This document shows, piece by piece, positions 1 to 11,800 of a stretch of 64,000 bases of DNA; within the stretch, counting starts at the first letter, position 1, and the number at the start of each line of letters is the position of its first letter. Location of the stretch: the NCBI GenBank assembly GCA_934045075.1, contig OW203729.1, positions 9,166,704 through 9,230,703 on the forward strand, in the 5' to 3' direction. The notes under the pieces were generated by a model, which was not told the origin of the DNA, made no database searches, and saw nothing but the letters and a program-made list of their open reading frames with translations. This DNA is from Yponomeuta sedellus. Its lineage: Eukaryota; Arthropoda; Insecta; Lepidoptera; Yponomeutidae. Position numbers and translations under genes: made by a program.

Positions 1-230
1 TCAGCTCTCATTAGTACCATAAATTGCTGACACTCTCAGTGAGATAATGCAAGACTCCTCAACTGCTTCAATCAGTACATCCACATTAGTTAAATCTACG
101 TAATAAAGGACCGTAAATAGAAGAAAAGTGCAGTACAGCGTCACATAATACGAAGCGATAATTACGAACTCTTCCAACTGATCCTGCAGGGAAAAATACG
201 CCGTAGATGAACCCACTAGCTATGACTAAA
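1..230. other. unassigned sequence
   Basis: No coding, RNA or repeat signature was recognised. Short open frames here have no recognisable motif. Confidence 0.5.
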
Positions 231-514
231 ACTAAAGCGGTCAGATGCAGGATGGGTGACCGTTCCGTGACTACCGCTAGTGGCATTATTCCGAGCGCTT
301 TCGTGCTTTGCAAGGCACATTATGTTGTTCGTGCCAGCTGTCATGTAATGTCAGTCAATAAGCCATGTCCTTATGGGCGGCTTGATAACTTCTGACCGTA
401 AGGCCCGCCACTGTCTTACAATCCTCCACCAACCCGGACTTGGCCCCCGTGCTGGAGCCTAACCTTCCTCCGATGCAGGACGTGCCCCAGCAGTGGGGAC
501 AAGGGTTGATATTG
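231..514 (+). repeat. 5S-rRNA-headed SINE, copy 1
   Basis: This is a 5'-truncated copy of a family seen at least eight times in the window. It keeps the 5S-type C-box (GGATGGGTGACCG at 250-262) and runs into the family body (gcaaggcac, ttatgggcggcttgataact) and 3' end (ggggac..gggttgatatt). The link to 5S rRNA is made on the better preserved heads at 52.9 and 53.4 kb. Confidence 0.7.
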
Positions 515-600
515 ATCAATCGAACTAAAACTAATCCTGGCTGACTGATTTCAGATACCATACAGCCATAGAATGCGTTTATAAGATTCTTATAACCATG

Positions 601-724
601 GCCTATACATTGGCCTTTGCATCTACGTAATGAGATGAACTCACACTAGATGGGTGAAGGGACCACTCGGACGTTGCAGTGCCTGGGACATTGTTTTTAG
701 ATGGTGTAAGCTTGTCTAGTACCT
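601..724 (-). repeat. tRNA-type SINE-B, part 1 of an interrupted copy
   Basis: This is the 3' half of a SINE-B copy on the minus strand. It aligns along its length with the copy at 47349-47610 and, inverted, with those at 28.2 and 50.4 kb. It stops inside the element at a point where a GC-rich retroposon has inserted. The rest of the same copy resumes at 2142. Confidence 0.85.
708..724. repeat. 17-bp target-site duplication (left)
   Basis: The 17-mer aagcttgtctagtacct occurs here and again at 2142-2158. In uninterrupted SINE-B copies the corresponding sequence (gcttgcccagcacctat) occurs once. The duplication therefore arose with the insertion between the two copies. Confidence 0.93.
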
Positions 725-2141
725 TTTTTTTTTTTCACCCAGGAGAAACCCCAATTACGGGTACCACCGGCTCGGGGGAGCACAGTGGTTATGTCGGACT
801 CCCCGCCCTGAAAAGGGCGGTATACCGACTAAAACTCCTGGGGTGTTCCTCCGCACCGCAAAGGACGGGGCCACGGGGACGCTTACGCACACTTCCGCGA
901 CCCCGTCTGCGGGCGCCCTTTCGGGCACTCCTTCGGCGGCGCCCCTGCCCCATCGCATCGGACCGAACGACGGGGCGAGGGAACGCCGCATCTCTTCGTT
1001 GGAGCGCATAGTGGCCAAGTGCGAACCCCTTGGCCACCACACGCCCCAACGCGCCGCCCCCTCCATCCCATTGTTGTGTGGTCCAATGGGATAAGAGGAG
1101 GGCGACGCACCTCCTCGTTGGGGCGCATGGGGGCCAATGTCAACTGTTGGCCCCCACACGCACCACACTCGAGGCCCGTCACGCGCCCACCAGCACTTCT
1201 CTGAAAGCAGAGAAGGCGGTGAGCGACCGCGCGGGCCCCCTCCGTGCCAGAAGGCACCCTCGGAACACGCAAGGGCGCCTTCCGGCCCGCCGTGATGGAG
1301 GCAGAGGGTCCCCCGACCCTCCGCGTCCCGGCGGCCACTCTGGTCCGACTGGTACGAGGCGCGCGCGCTTCCGCGCAGCGGCGCCCCCCCCCCAGTCGGT
1401 CCTTCATTCGGTTGGTCGCCTGGGTCCCGCTCCACAAAGTGAAACAGGGCCCACGCGACCCCTCCCGCCGTGATGGAGGCAGAGGGTCCCCCGACCCTCC
1501 GCCCACGGCCACTCTGGTCCGACTGGTACGAGGCGCGCGCGCTTTCGCGCAGCGGCGCCCCCCCCAGTCGGTCCTTCAATCGGTTGGTCGCCTGGGTCCC
1601 GCTCCACAAAGTGAAACAGGGCCCACGCGACCCCTCCCGCCGTGATGGAGGCAGAGGGTCCCCCGACCCTCCGCCCACGGCCACTCTGGTCCGACTGGTA
1701 CGAGGCGCGCGCGCTTTCGCGCAGCGGCGCCCCCCCCAGTCGGTCCTTCAATCGGTTGGTCGCCTGGGTCCCGCTCCACAAAGTGAAACAGGGCCCACGC
1801 GACCCCTCCCGCCGTGATGGAGGCAGAGGGTCCCCCGACCCTCCGCCCACGGCCACTCTGGTCCGACTGGTACGAGGCGCGCGCGCTTTCGCGCAGCGGC
1901 GCCCCCCCCAGTCGGTCCTTCAATCGGTTGGTCGCCTGGGTCCCGCTCCACAAAGTGAAACAGGGCCCACGCGACCCCTCCCGCCAGATTATTCGCCGTT
2001 AGCCAGTAAGTTCCGTTAACAACCCACTGACTAACGCTCAGGGTGCACCGACCCCACCACTTGCCCCTCCACCTGGTTCATAGAATCAGATGGAACGGAA
2101 AGCGGAGGGGTACACGTGAAGGTTATCTGGCATCGCACCCC
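725..2141 (-). mobile_element. GC-rich 1.4-kb retroposon with poly(A) tail
   Basis: This 1,417-bp insertion splits a SINE-B copy. On the minus strand it starts GGGGTGCGATG, passes through about 157 bp of leader, then four tandem repeats, then about 565 bp of GC-rich sequence, and ends CCTGGGTG followed by an A11 tail (the T run at 725-735). A 17-bp duplication flanks it. Poly(A) plus a long TSD is the signature of LINE-type target-primed reverse transcription. No reverse transcriptase or endonuclease motif is present, so it is non-autonomous or an internally deleted LINE. The 3' end (shared words such as AGTTTTAGTCGGTATACC, and a GGGGTTTCTCC box) reminds me of R1-clade LINE 3' ends in Lepidoptera; that is an impression. 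Base composition is far more GC-rich than its surroundings. Long open frames here follow from a lack of stop codons in GC-rich repeats and are not called genes. Confidence 0.88.
1291..1984 (-). repeat. four-unit ~172-bp tandem array inside the retroposon
   Basis: Units start at 1291, 1469, 1641 and 1813, giving lengths 178, 172, 172 and 172. The last three are nearly identical. The first (distal to the element's 5' end) is diverged, with an extended C run and a different gtcccggcgg segment. 172 is not a multiple of three, so each unit would be read in a different frame, which argues against a protein repeat. Position near the 5' end of the retroposed RNA suggests promoter-type monomers like those of some LINE 5' UTRs; this is inference. 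Confidence 0.92.
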
Positions 2142-2275
2142 AAGCTTGTCTAGTACCTATACCATCCTGACAGCTTAGTCGGCCTAGTCCTCAAAAAAGA
2201 CTAATCAATACGTGCAAAGCCAACCAAGCCATACGTTTCCTCACAATGTTTTCCTTCGCCGTGGCAACGCAAGAA
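2142..2275 (-). repeat. tRNA-type SINE-B, part 2 of the interrupted copy
   Basis: The sequence resumes SINE-B exactly where 724 left off, with the second TSD copy at 2142-2158, and reads on through the family words accatcctgacagcttagtc and tcctcacaatgttttccttc. It ends before the tRNA-like head. Confidence 0.85.
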
Positions 2276-2323
2276 ATAAATATCTTAAGAGTTTGGCTTG
2301 AAAAAAGGTTTTGGAGATAGTAA

Positions 2324-2336
2324 TCCCAAGCAGCAC
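2324..2336 (+). repeat. left 13-bp terminal inverted repeat
   Basis: TCCCAAGCAGCAC; its perfect reverse complement is at 12339-12351. A degenerate third copy (GTGCTGTTGG) closes the foldback at 3403-3412. Confidence 0.8.
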
Positions 2337-3408
2337 GGAGGCTGAATGGTTAGCTGTTAGTCAGCTTTTTACCTGCATTAAGCTTTACTAAATATGTATA
2401 AGAGTTCCAAGATATGCTTAAGGTTGCACTTCGGAGGTTTCTTCGACTACTGTACAGCTTGGCTGAATTAGAGCTGTAAAAGGGAGCTAAAAAATCGTCG
2501 TAGCATTATATCGGTGAAATTGAACACCAATATTCAGCTTTTAGCTATAACTTACGCCCAAGGCTGACTAATAATCCCTAGGCTTGTTAATGACTGGTTA
2601 AAGGGGTAAATTTCAACTCTTTTGCAGCTATCAGCATTACGAGAGTTTTGGATACCACTCAAGGCTGCTTGGTAGAGTAGACTTATTCTCTTATAATGCT
2701 ATCCAATTGGGCTGAACAACAGTCACCATGAAAACTCTTAAACAACTTCGTTTTGTATAAGGGAGTTATATTATGTCTAATGTTGTATAGTAGTGTATGG
2801 TAATTCTAATTAAATGCCAATGCTTATAGTGGTTTTCTAAGCTTCAATAGAGCTTAAGGTTTTAAAGCAGACATTACCAGGAGTATTATTACTCTAATAG
2901 CATATATTGATCCTATTCTAAAGCTCTTCGCTGTACATGCATCATAGCAAATGCAGAAGTAACAAAACATGGCCCATGATGTTATTCGTACTACTAAACA
3001 TATTTATATTCTCGACCTTTTCAGAAACTTAAACAGTTTTCACGGTGAAGTTTGCCAAGAGTGGCATTATAAGAGAGTTAGTTTACTCCAACAAACAGCC
3101 TAGAGTGGTAGGAAAAACTCTTGTACTGCTGACAGCTGCATAATAGGTAAAATTTACCTCTTTCACCAGTCATTATGAAGCCTAAAAATGTTAGTCGGTC
3201 GGTTTAACAGTAGTGTTTAAATTGGCCGATTTAATGCTACGACAATATTTTTGCTCTCTTGTACAGCTTTTACTCAGCCAAGCTGTACAGCAGTCGATGA
3301 AATTTCCATAGTGCAACCTTAAGCATATCTTTGAACCCTAATACACCTTTATTAAAGTTTAATGCCGGTTAAAGGCTGCCAAATGGTATCTATTCAGCCT
3401 CCGTGCTG
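2331..3408. repeat. 1.08-kb long inverted repeat forming the left end
   Basis: The two halves are imperfect reverse complements along most of their length. Perfect anchors are 2331-2347 with 3392-3408 (17 bp) and 2409-2430 with 3310-3331 (22 bp). Further in, words such as gtcgtagcatta, aatgactggt and ctcttataatgc recur inverted, so arms reach roughly 450-540 bp with the centre near 2870. The inner end lies 39 bp upstream of the transposase ATG, so its promoter probably sits in or next to this arm. Confidence 0.85.
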
Positions 3409-3447
3409 TTGGTTTCCGTACTAAAATCGTGCAGTTAGACTTCAATC

Positions 3448-5956
3448 ATGGACGTTAAACCTTGGAAAACAAGAAAACGGTCTGGTGCCATTAAGAAAAA
3501 ACTCTTAAGGGAGTATTCAAAACATCTAACTAACACAAATAAAAACCATAATTATAATGATAATATAGTTCAGTTAGAAACCAACCAGCAAAGCGGCAAA
3601 GAATGTCAAGTGTTAGCTTCATGTAGCGGTGATGGTTCCGTACAAACAAAAATAATCGATTCTACAAATGAACCAAGTGGTAGCCAAGTGATAGCCGAGG
3701 GTTCCGGCCATTTACCGATATTGGAAGAAAATTATTCGACCCCGAGTCCATCGCATTGTGAAAGTTCTGATACCGAAAGTACAGAAGAAGACGAAAGCAG
3801 CCAGTTTATGAAGGATATTCTGTTTCGTGAACAAATAAAAAAATGGGCTATAGAGAAAAATATTAGTCAAGCGGCATTGAAAGAATTGGCAGAAATTATA
3901 AATAATAGGTTTCCAAATACATTACAAAATGATCCTAGAACAATTCTTGGCACCGCTAGAAGTATTTGTATAGAACAAATCCAACCCGACGGTAAATATT
4001 GGCATAATGGACTCACCACTTCGCTTACAATATGCTTAGAAAAGTGGATAGGTGTAGTACCTGATATTCTCAATTTAAACATAAATTTTGATGGCCTTCC
4101 AATATACAAAAGTTCCAAGAAAGAATTTTGGCCGATTTTGTGCAATATTTTTGAAAATCCCAACTTAGAGCCGTTTATTATTGGAATATATTACGGTAAT
4201 GGAAAACCTAAGAGCCTTGATTCATATTTAGAACAATTCGTTACAGAAATGAAATATATATTAGAACACGGAATTCTTTTGAAAAACTGCAATAAAATCA
4301 TTACTATTATGATACGATGCTTCATCTGCGACTCTCCAGCGAGGGCATATATAAAAGGTATAATTTTGTTTACGTACCAAAAAGTTTCTGAATAAATTAT
4401 ACAAGATTATACACGGAATAGCTTGCTTCTAAGTAATGAGGGAATTAGATTTAAGTCATTTTTTTACATTCTACCTGCTTTAAAGATGTAATAGTGTACT
4501 CATTGTTGATGAGCCAAGTTAATAAAATAAAAGTATCATAGTATTAATAGTAATACATAGGGTAGGGTAGGATTATAGTAGGGAAGGGGTAAGTTAAGGT
4601 AGGGTTGGCAGCTAAAGTAGGAGTAGGGAAGGTTAGTGCAGGGGTATGGTAGGGTATTGTGACACCACACGAAGGAAGTCGCGCCGGGCAGCTAGTATTT
4701 TAATAAAAAATAGATTATAGTTACTTAACTTTTGATTTTAAATATAAAATTATTATTTTTATATTTATCTTTTTACAGGAGTATGCAACTTTAACGGCAA
4801 GCATGGATGTCTCAAATGTACCACTGTTGGAGAATATTCCCATAAATCGCATACCGTGATATTCCCTGATTCAAGATGTTCTCCAAGAACAGATGATAAA
4901 TTTAGAAAAAAACTTTATGGACAACATCATAAGTCAGACTCTCCACTGTTACAACTTCCAATAGACATGGTCAGTGACTTTCCAGTAGCAGATTGTTTAC
5001 ACCTTATAGATTTAGGTGTCATGAAAAGATTGTTAATTGGTTGGCGAGATGGTAACTTTGCTAAGTTAGTAACGAAATGGCGTTCGCAACAAATAGACGA
5101 GGTTATGATATTCTTGAATAAGTGTAAACTTCCATCAGAGATACATAGGTCTGTGAGAGGAATAGACTGTCTTGCTCACTGGAAAGCCTCAGAATATAGA
5201 ACATTTTTGTTTTACTTAAGTATTATAATACTGTCAGATGTGTTACCACAAGATGCCTTTGCACATTTTTTATACTTATATTGCGGCATAACAATATGTT
5301 CTAGCAATGAATACAAGCATTATTTACCATTGGCAAAAGAGTTGTTGCAATACTTTGTTGAACATTACAAAGATTTCTATGGATTGGATTATCTTACGAG
5401 TAATACGCACAATTTACTCCACGTCGTTGAAGAAGTGAAAAGGTTTGGGCCGCTACAAACCTTCAGTGCCTACCCCTTTGAAAATAAACTATATTTGATT
5501 AAAAAGCTGCTGCGAAGTGGCGAGAAACCCCTTTCACAGGTAGCAAAAAGACTAAGTGAAAATATTCATAGACAAGGCGATGCATTAAGAAAAGAAAACT
5601 TATATCAGGGTCCTTTCTTAACAAAGACTTATTATAAACACACTAAAATTAATTTCCGCAATTACATCCTTTCAAAAAAACCGCAGGATAAGTATTTCAT
5701 GACAAACAATTGCGAAATCATTGAACTGAGAGAAATCGATGAAAACAGTAATATAATTAATGGCTACAAAATTACAGGCTTAACAGAAGTTTTTAACCGT
5801 CCCCTAAAATCTTCATACTTTAATATATTTAAATCTAAACCACCGGGAGACGAGCGCATTGAAAGAGCAGTGAAGCCCGAAGAAGTAAAATTTAAATGTG
5901 TATGTATTGAACATAAAAAAGAGCTGTATTTCATACCACTTTTACATACAGTTTAA
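3448..5956 (+). CDS. CMC/EnSpm (tnp2-like) transposase, 2 exons, intact
   Basis: This is a predicted DNA transposase of 695 aa, coded by 3448-4357 joined to 4779-5956. The intron has a GTATAA donor and a TTTTTACAG acceptor after a T-rich tract, and joining it restores a conserved block across the junction: CFICDSPARAYIKG before it and a C-rich knuckle (C306, C314, C317) after it. Residues 1-25 are basic and 85-120 are acidic and serine-rich. D215 lies in NFDGLPIYKSS, D295 in FICDSPARA, and E538 in FSAYPFENKL next to HNLLHVVEEVKRFGPL. These are the best candidates for a DDE catalytic triad. The HNLL..GP..PFE block resembles the tnp2/DUF4218 region of CACTA transposases. No stop or frameshift is present. 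The start is the first ATG (aatcATGg). An AATAAA lies 18 bp after the stop. Family is well supported; activity is inference. Confidence 0.85.
4358..4778 (+). other. transposase intron carrying a Helitron-like tail
   Basis: This 421-bp intron contains a G-rich run of tagggtaggg-type words (about 4559-4650) and, at about 4667-4695, a sequence ending gccgggcagctagt. That resembles the 3' end (hairpin plus CTAGT) of insect Helitrons. The polypyrimidine tract and acceptor are intact, so splicing should tolerate the insertion. Confidence 0.65.
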
Positions 5957-6656
5957 ATTGGAATAATAGAGAAAATAAAAGTCATCATATTATTAAAATG
6001 TGTTTAATTGTTCCTGTTGGGATAAAAAAAGTAACTAACATGGTTTTTGTAAAAACCTAAAGAGAAAAATACAACATACAAAAGTAACTGACATGGTTTT
6101 TTAGTACAAGTCTAGAGATAAAAAATATCTAAGTAACACAGTCTACAGATATTATCTGGTTTAACAACAAGTCAACAAGCTGTTGTTTTAAAGATAAAGT
6201 TTTATTTTCGTACTTAGTAAGTTCAAAAAAATCACAGCACCACGAGATTACGTATCAAGATTAGTAAAAAAACAATTAAGCATAGCAGGTATCGCACCTT
6301 GCTGTTTGAAATGTCTACAAACTAAAAGAAACTTCCACTTTTTTGTACTACACTTGGGTACATAATAATCACAGCCACGAGATTTCGTAAGTATCAAATA
6401 AATCTAGATACAGATCCCTTCTTAATCATCAACCAATATTTCTCATGTTATTTTACTCATAAATACGAAACTTTTTTTAAAGGACCACCTACGAAATCGC
6501 CATTAAATCATCAGCAGGTATTACACTTTTGTTTGGAACAGCTGATTTTGTTTTGGAACAGCTGAGTTGGTCCCATAATGAAAGTTGTTCGTATTCATGA
6601 GTAGAATGACATGTGGGTGGTGATCAAAAAGTCATCTTGTATAGTATCACTACTAC
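5957..6656. other. gap between the convergent genes
   Basis: It contains an AATAAA at 5974-5979, probably the transposase polyadenylation signal. The rest is AT-rich with repeated short words (agtaactaacatggttttt, twice near 6030 and 6085). No gene is seen. Confidence 0.6.
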
Positions 6657-8840
6657 TTATAGAAGCGACTCCATTAATTCTTCGTCTTCATCCAGAACCA
6701 CCAATGACGGTTCAGAAATTTGCCTTTCATTTTGCACTGCCATTGCCACCACATCCGATGATGGACCAGGCGCCCCATTTTGCGCTGCCACTGTCACATT
6801 TTCATCAATGAGTGCGTCATTTTTTGCATTACCTCCATGCGAGGTTTCTGTTTTCCTCTTCTTGCTTGTAGTTTTTTCTTGACGTTTTCGTTTTGAAGAT
6901 GTTCTGAGATCTTTAATTTCTAATCTCTTAGTAGCATTCTTCGTTACAATTTTAAAGAACTTTTCATTATTTTCTACTGTATATGTAGCATCCCACAAAT
7001 GAATCATGCCATAAAAAAAATTCAAGACATTTTTGAACCCTTTCAATGCGACTTTAGTATCTCTGCCTCTACTGCCACCCGACCAAGAACACTTGCATAA
7101 AAATTCTCTGCTAAATAGGATATCTAGCAATTTGTAGGCACAAGTAACTCCATTTCCAGATGTTTTTGAACACAAAAATTCAAACCGTTTTTCAAACTTA
7201 AGTTTTTCTGCTTTATCTGATAACAAACATTCCAGTTCTTCCAATTCCTTCACAGAATTCACAGGTTTTATTATGAATTTTTCTTTTTCAAACCCACTCG
7301 CTTCACCGAGCGAGACAGTTGTTGGAACAATTTGGCGATTCAACCTTGTAAAGCAATCATCTATTAGTACTGTTAAATTTGATATTTGGCGGCTGTTATT
7401 TTCTTCTTTCTCTAATATGAACTTCTGTGACTCTTCCATAGTTTGCAGTATAATTTTTTGGTTTTCTAATATTTTTTTCTGGTTATCCAATAGTTCGTTA
7501 AAATTTACGCTTGCGGTTTCAATGTGTATGTTTTGTGACTCGGTATTTATATTAGATGGCTCAGTCGTTACTATATCCCCGCCGTTATAAATAATCTGAT
7601 AGTCATTAGGTAACTGAAAGTCATGTGTACTTGTGCTACATGCTGGTATTTCCTGTTCTTCTCGCCGATGGTTTAGTTGCTGAAATTAAATTATATTCGT
7701 TTTCAAGTTTAGGTATAAAAGTTGTTAGGCGGATGTTTCGATAAATAAAAATAGAGGAGTGCATTACACCCCAACTCAAAAATTTATGATATAGATACAT
7801 ATATAGACATTTATCTATCACACACAGAATAATGCACCTATGTTCATCACACAAATGATTGCCTTGGATGGGAATCGAACCCGTGGCGGAGCTACTATTC
7901 ACCGGGGCACAGAAGACACAATAGTATCGTACAGAAGACTCACTGAAGCAAATCGATTTAAACAAATAGTAAATATTACTCTAACTTTGTAAACAATTCA
8001 ATCTTTTAAATAAATCTAGGCTAAGTATGTAGGACTGTGGGTTAGTACTATGGGTGTACTTATAATAATTATTAATGGTACGTTAGTGTGTGTGAAACTC
8101 CTTTTTTTAAGATTCAAAAGTACATGCGCATATACCTACCTACTTATTTCGAAATTACTAAAATGGTTCGAAATGACTAAAAGCCCGTTTCAACCCGAGC
8201 GACGAGGGTGGGCTGCTCGGGTCGGATCGAGAGATTTGGGAGGGCTCGGGTTCACGCGCGCTCGCCTTTACTAATAATAAATAGCAATAATAAATTACCT
8301 ATTAATTTCTTGGTTTCTATTATTATTGAGTAGATGGTATGGAAGCGTTAAGTAACTTGAAACGTGCGAACCGATCGGCGCGCGACACTCCACTGGCACT
8401 AGCCGACCCGGTAGGCCTTTCGGGTACTATTGTAACTACATAAAACCTAAACAGCGGAGTGAACTAGGCCTGACTGGGGCCAACAAGCAACCTATCAATA
8501 ATAAGATAGTTAGCGAATGTACGCTTACCTCAGCCATTGCATTATAGTTTGTAACCAACTGAACAATGGATCTTTCTTCATGTTCAGATACATCTGTGTC
8601 ACTTTTGCCTTCCATCATAGCTAACTCTTGTTCAGCTTCCTGATACGTTGGAATCGCCGATCGCTTCACAGTACATTTCATTGCTGTCCATCCTTGTAAG
8701 GGTTTTGAGTGTTCATTCGTGACTAATTTACTGGCACCAATTTTTGGTATTCGTAATAGACCGTTATTTTCCCAGTAACTAGGAACCACAGTCAATTTTC
8801 GTTCTCGTTTTTCAATAGTTTGTACAATTTTGAACGACAT
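6657..8840 (-). CDS. DUF4806-domain protein, 2 coding exons, intact
   Basis: The coding sequence is 8840-8529 joined to 7679-6657, giving 444 aa. The donor is GAG|GTAAGC and the acceptor TTTAATTTCAG|CAA; the intron is phase 0 and the frame is open through both exons. Exon 1 (aa 1-104) starts MSFKIVQ and contains a VVPSYWENNG block of the kind seen at the N-terminus of insect DUF4806 proteins. About aa 166-200 is a glutamine/lysine-rich likely coiled coil (NQKKILENQKIIL). About aa 241-363 matches DUF4806 as I know it: a VNSVKELEELE start, an SREFLCKCSWSGGSRG core and an LKGFKNVLNFFYG block. A basic, likely nuclear localisation stretch follows at aa 367-382, then an acidic tail. A T-rich acceptor (aattgcag) ends 10 bases before the ATG, hinting at a 5'-UTR intron. 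The biochemical role of DUF4806 is not known to me. Its place inside the terminal repeats suggests a transposition accessory or DNA-binding protein. Confidence 0.85.
7680..8528 (-). other. intron of the DUF4806 gene with a SINE-like fragment
   Basis: This 849-bp intron includes a tRNA-type B-box on the minus strand near 7868-7880 (ggttcgattcc) with flanking sequence like a degraded SINE head. A GC-rich patch lies at about 8185-8265. No coding signal was recognised. Confidence 0.6.
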
Positions 8841-11800
8841 AATTTATTCCTGCAATTAAAAAAAAACAAATTAACACTGAGTGCATTTTTTTAGTTCAAT
8901 TTAAAGTTTCAATTTAGAACAGATAAATACCACAATAAATGATTTTGAGGAAAGTTACACCGATACACAAAATCAAGAAAAAGAAATCAGTCCACCTCTT
9001 TGTGCACACTACAAATAAATGAAGTTGCCAGTCCGTAATTTTTTGTGGTGGCCGGCGCGGCGGCGGCGCGCTTAACATACCTATCTAGTCTCTGTGTGCG
9101 TTATTGTCTTAGTGTAAATATGTTTTGTTTACAGCAATGCAAAATATAAAAATGAACTCTGTGTGAATGCAATAAGGTCGATTTCTCTCTTTGTCATTAA
9201 ATGGAGTGATTCTAGAATGTTCGCTACTCGATCGTACATTGAACTCTCGAAAATAGTGAGATGGTGTTGTCGATATTCGTTTCGTGCAGAGTTTGAGTGA
9301 AGTTTTTCTACTGTGTTCTAGTTATCGAGTTAAAAATTAAAATGAATGTAATAATAATTTCAAATTAATTATAGGCTGACTTATGATATTATTTCCACGT
9401 ACCTACACGCAATAGTACGCGTAACTTCTTGAAATTGCGTTTCAATTGAGTTAGTTTATTTGAAATCACTTTTTTGCTTTTTAACACGATGGTAGCAAAC
9501 AAGTGTGAAACCACCTTCACTGCTTCAATATAACTAAGTTGGTAAAAAGTGTACGTCTTGTGATCATTTCGGAATCTCCGAATAAATATATTCCTACTGC
9601 TTTTCAGATTTCCTAAAGATCCTTTTCAGAAGTAAAAATGTATCGATGCGACTGATTTTCTCATTACCGCAAAAGGCTATAGGTATCTAAATAGCACGGC
9701 TGTTCCAACTCAAAGAAATTGTCACCGTAATGGATGTAAGTATAAATATTTGTATGTTTTAATTTTCTTTCATTGGGCACCCACTACTTCTAGCTTAGAC
9801 AACTAATAGTACGTACAATACAATAGTATTTCGAGTCAAATGTTAGAGTCAAATGAACTTATGCGATTACTGTCGTATGTACAAAATCTAACATCCTCCC
9901 CGGGCCTGCACGTGGCGTTTTCTTGGAGCGCAGCGAGTAGTAATTACATATAATTTTGTTACGTATTTAACCAGACACTATGTAATTATCTTTTATAGCA
10001 AAATAATGCAGACAGTGAAATGAGCCCGAACCTTCCAAAAAAAAGGGAGGCCGATTCCGACCCGATGAGTGGGCCTCTTGGGCCCAAACACTGAACCTAA
10101 TAAAAAAAAACTTTTAAAACAAGTATAGATACACGCCTTAATATTACACAAGATCTGCGTGGACCTTCAAGAAAACGAGATCTAAGTAAGATAAATAACT
10201 TGCAAGTTACAGGAGCACATAGCACGCAGAACTGATGGCCGATGGGGCTGAAAAGTTCTCGAATACATCATTTAATTAAATTAAAATTGAAAATATCTAA
10301 AAGACAATTGTTAAATAAATACGTTTCATTTCAGGGACACTGAAGATATATTTTAAGCTTTGTATATTTGTCGTTGTTTGTAACTAATTGATTATATAAA
10401 AATCTGATTAGTATCCTTTTTTTCTTACTAAAGTGGATCCTTTACCCTGTCCTAGGTATTTAGAGAATATTCCTTGAACACCATTATGCTATAGCAAATA
10501 CATATAACTATCGCATTTGTAATATTAGTATGGATAGATATATGGGATAGGGAATGATTTCAGGGATAAAAACTATCCTAAGTCCTTCCCGGGACGACTC
10601 AAACTATCTCTATACCAAATTTCATCTAAATCGGTTCAGACCGGTACAGAAACACAGACACACTTGCATTTACAATATTATTATCGATATGGATTAGTAC
10701 GGATATATGAACAAAGGAGGTTATTGTACAAGCTAGTACAATAATCTCCTTTGTTTACATAATACTAAAATCTTAGATAACGATAAAAACGTAATAAAAA
10801 TTGTATACTATTTACTTTCGCTTAAATTCATAATCATAGATATTATGACAGTAAAAGTTGTTTTCGATATTATAGGCTACACACTACGCACATCACTAGT
10901 GCAATCGATGGACCTCTGTTGCCGGGCGGCCGAACTACATGTTTTGTTGATGCCCTGTCATATGGTTCAAAATATGTCAACATGCGGGTTCATAATTTCA
11001 TCTTAAGTAAAACGCCACTGCCCATAGTGTTCAAGATTTATTTGTAGTTAACCATGTGATAGTGTGAGTACTGGCGACAGCGGTTCTGATTGTAATTCAG
11101 GCGTATGCCATATATGTTTTTTTCTGTTCCGAAAACCTCTGACCAAATGAGTAGTTATGTTATTTTATTGTTTTGTCAATAAAAATTGATTTAGTTTTGT
11201 TTTACGTCTTCTTGAGAATCGCAGTCACATGGACGAAATTTTAATTGCGCCTCATCAAAAACAAAACATTTAAGTGTTGCAATTTTCTACAAATTTTCAA
11301 TATTTTTGAATTTAATTTAATAGTTTTTTATGGAAATCCGTCTTTTCTTGTTCCTTTTATAATTTACTTTAAAATATTTAACATTTTGATTGGTTTCAAT
11401 TTCGCTAAGAGATCTCTAAACAGCTGCCTAAGGTACGATCAAATGAACCACTAGGCAGCTTTCGGTAAGTTTTACATACACTGTACAGAGTTAACAGTGC
11501 TATGAGCTAATTAAAAGCCGCCGTAAATGCCCGCGTGTAGACGTGAGCATTACAAAAGATTTAAAAAAAACTTTAAGCTGCTTAACAATTCGCCGCCATT
11601 ACATCAGCCATGATTTAGAATAATTCGAAAAACAATGTATGTTTTATGAAATTTTAAGACCAAAATCGCATTAATTTGACTAGACTTTGTGATAAGTCAA
11701 CTAATACAACTTAATGAATGAGAAATAATTAAGTTACAGGAGTATACTTATCGAAATATTTCCACACAACAGGACTCGTATTATCAATTTGTTCTAATTA

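Noticed and set aside
755..1953. Long open frames in the GC-rich block (up to 309 codons, several frames on both strands).
   Set aside because: They overlap a 172-bp tandem repeat whose period shifts frame with each unit; peptides are low-complexity and the same sequence is open in several frames. This is a composition effect.
4559..4650. TAGGG-like run as an interstitial telomere.
   Set aside because: The words are irregular (gggtagggtaggatta..) and are not the insect TTAGG repeat.
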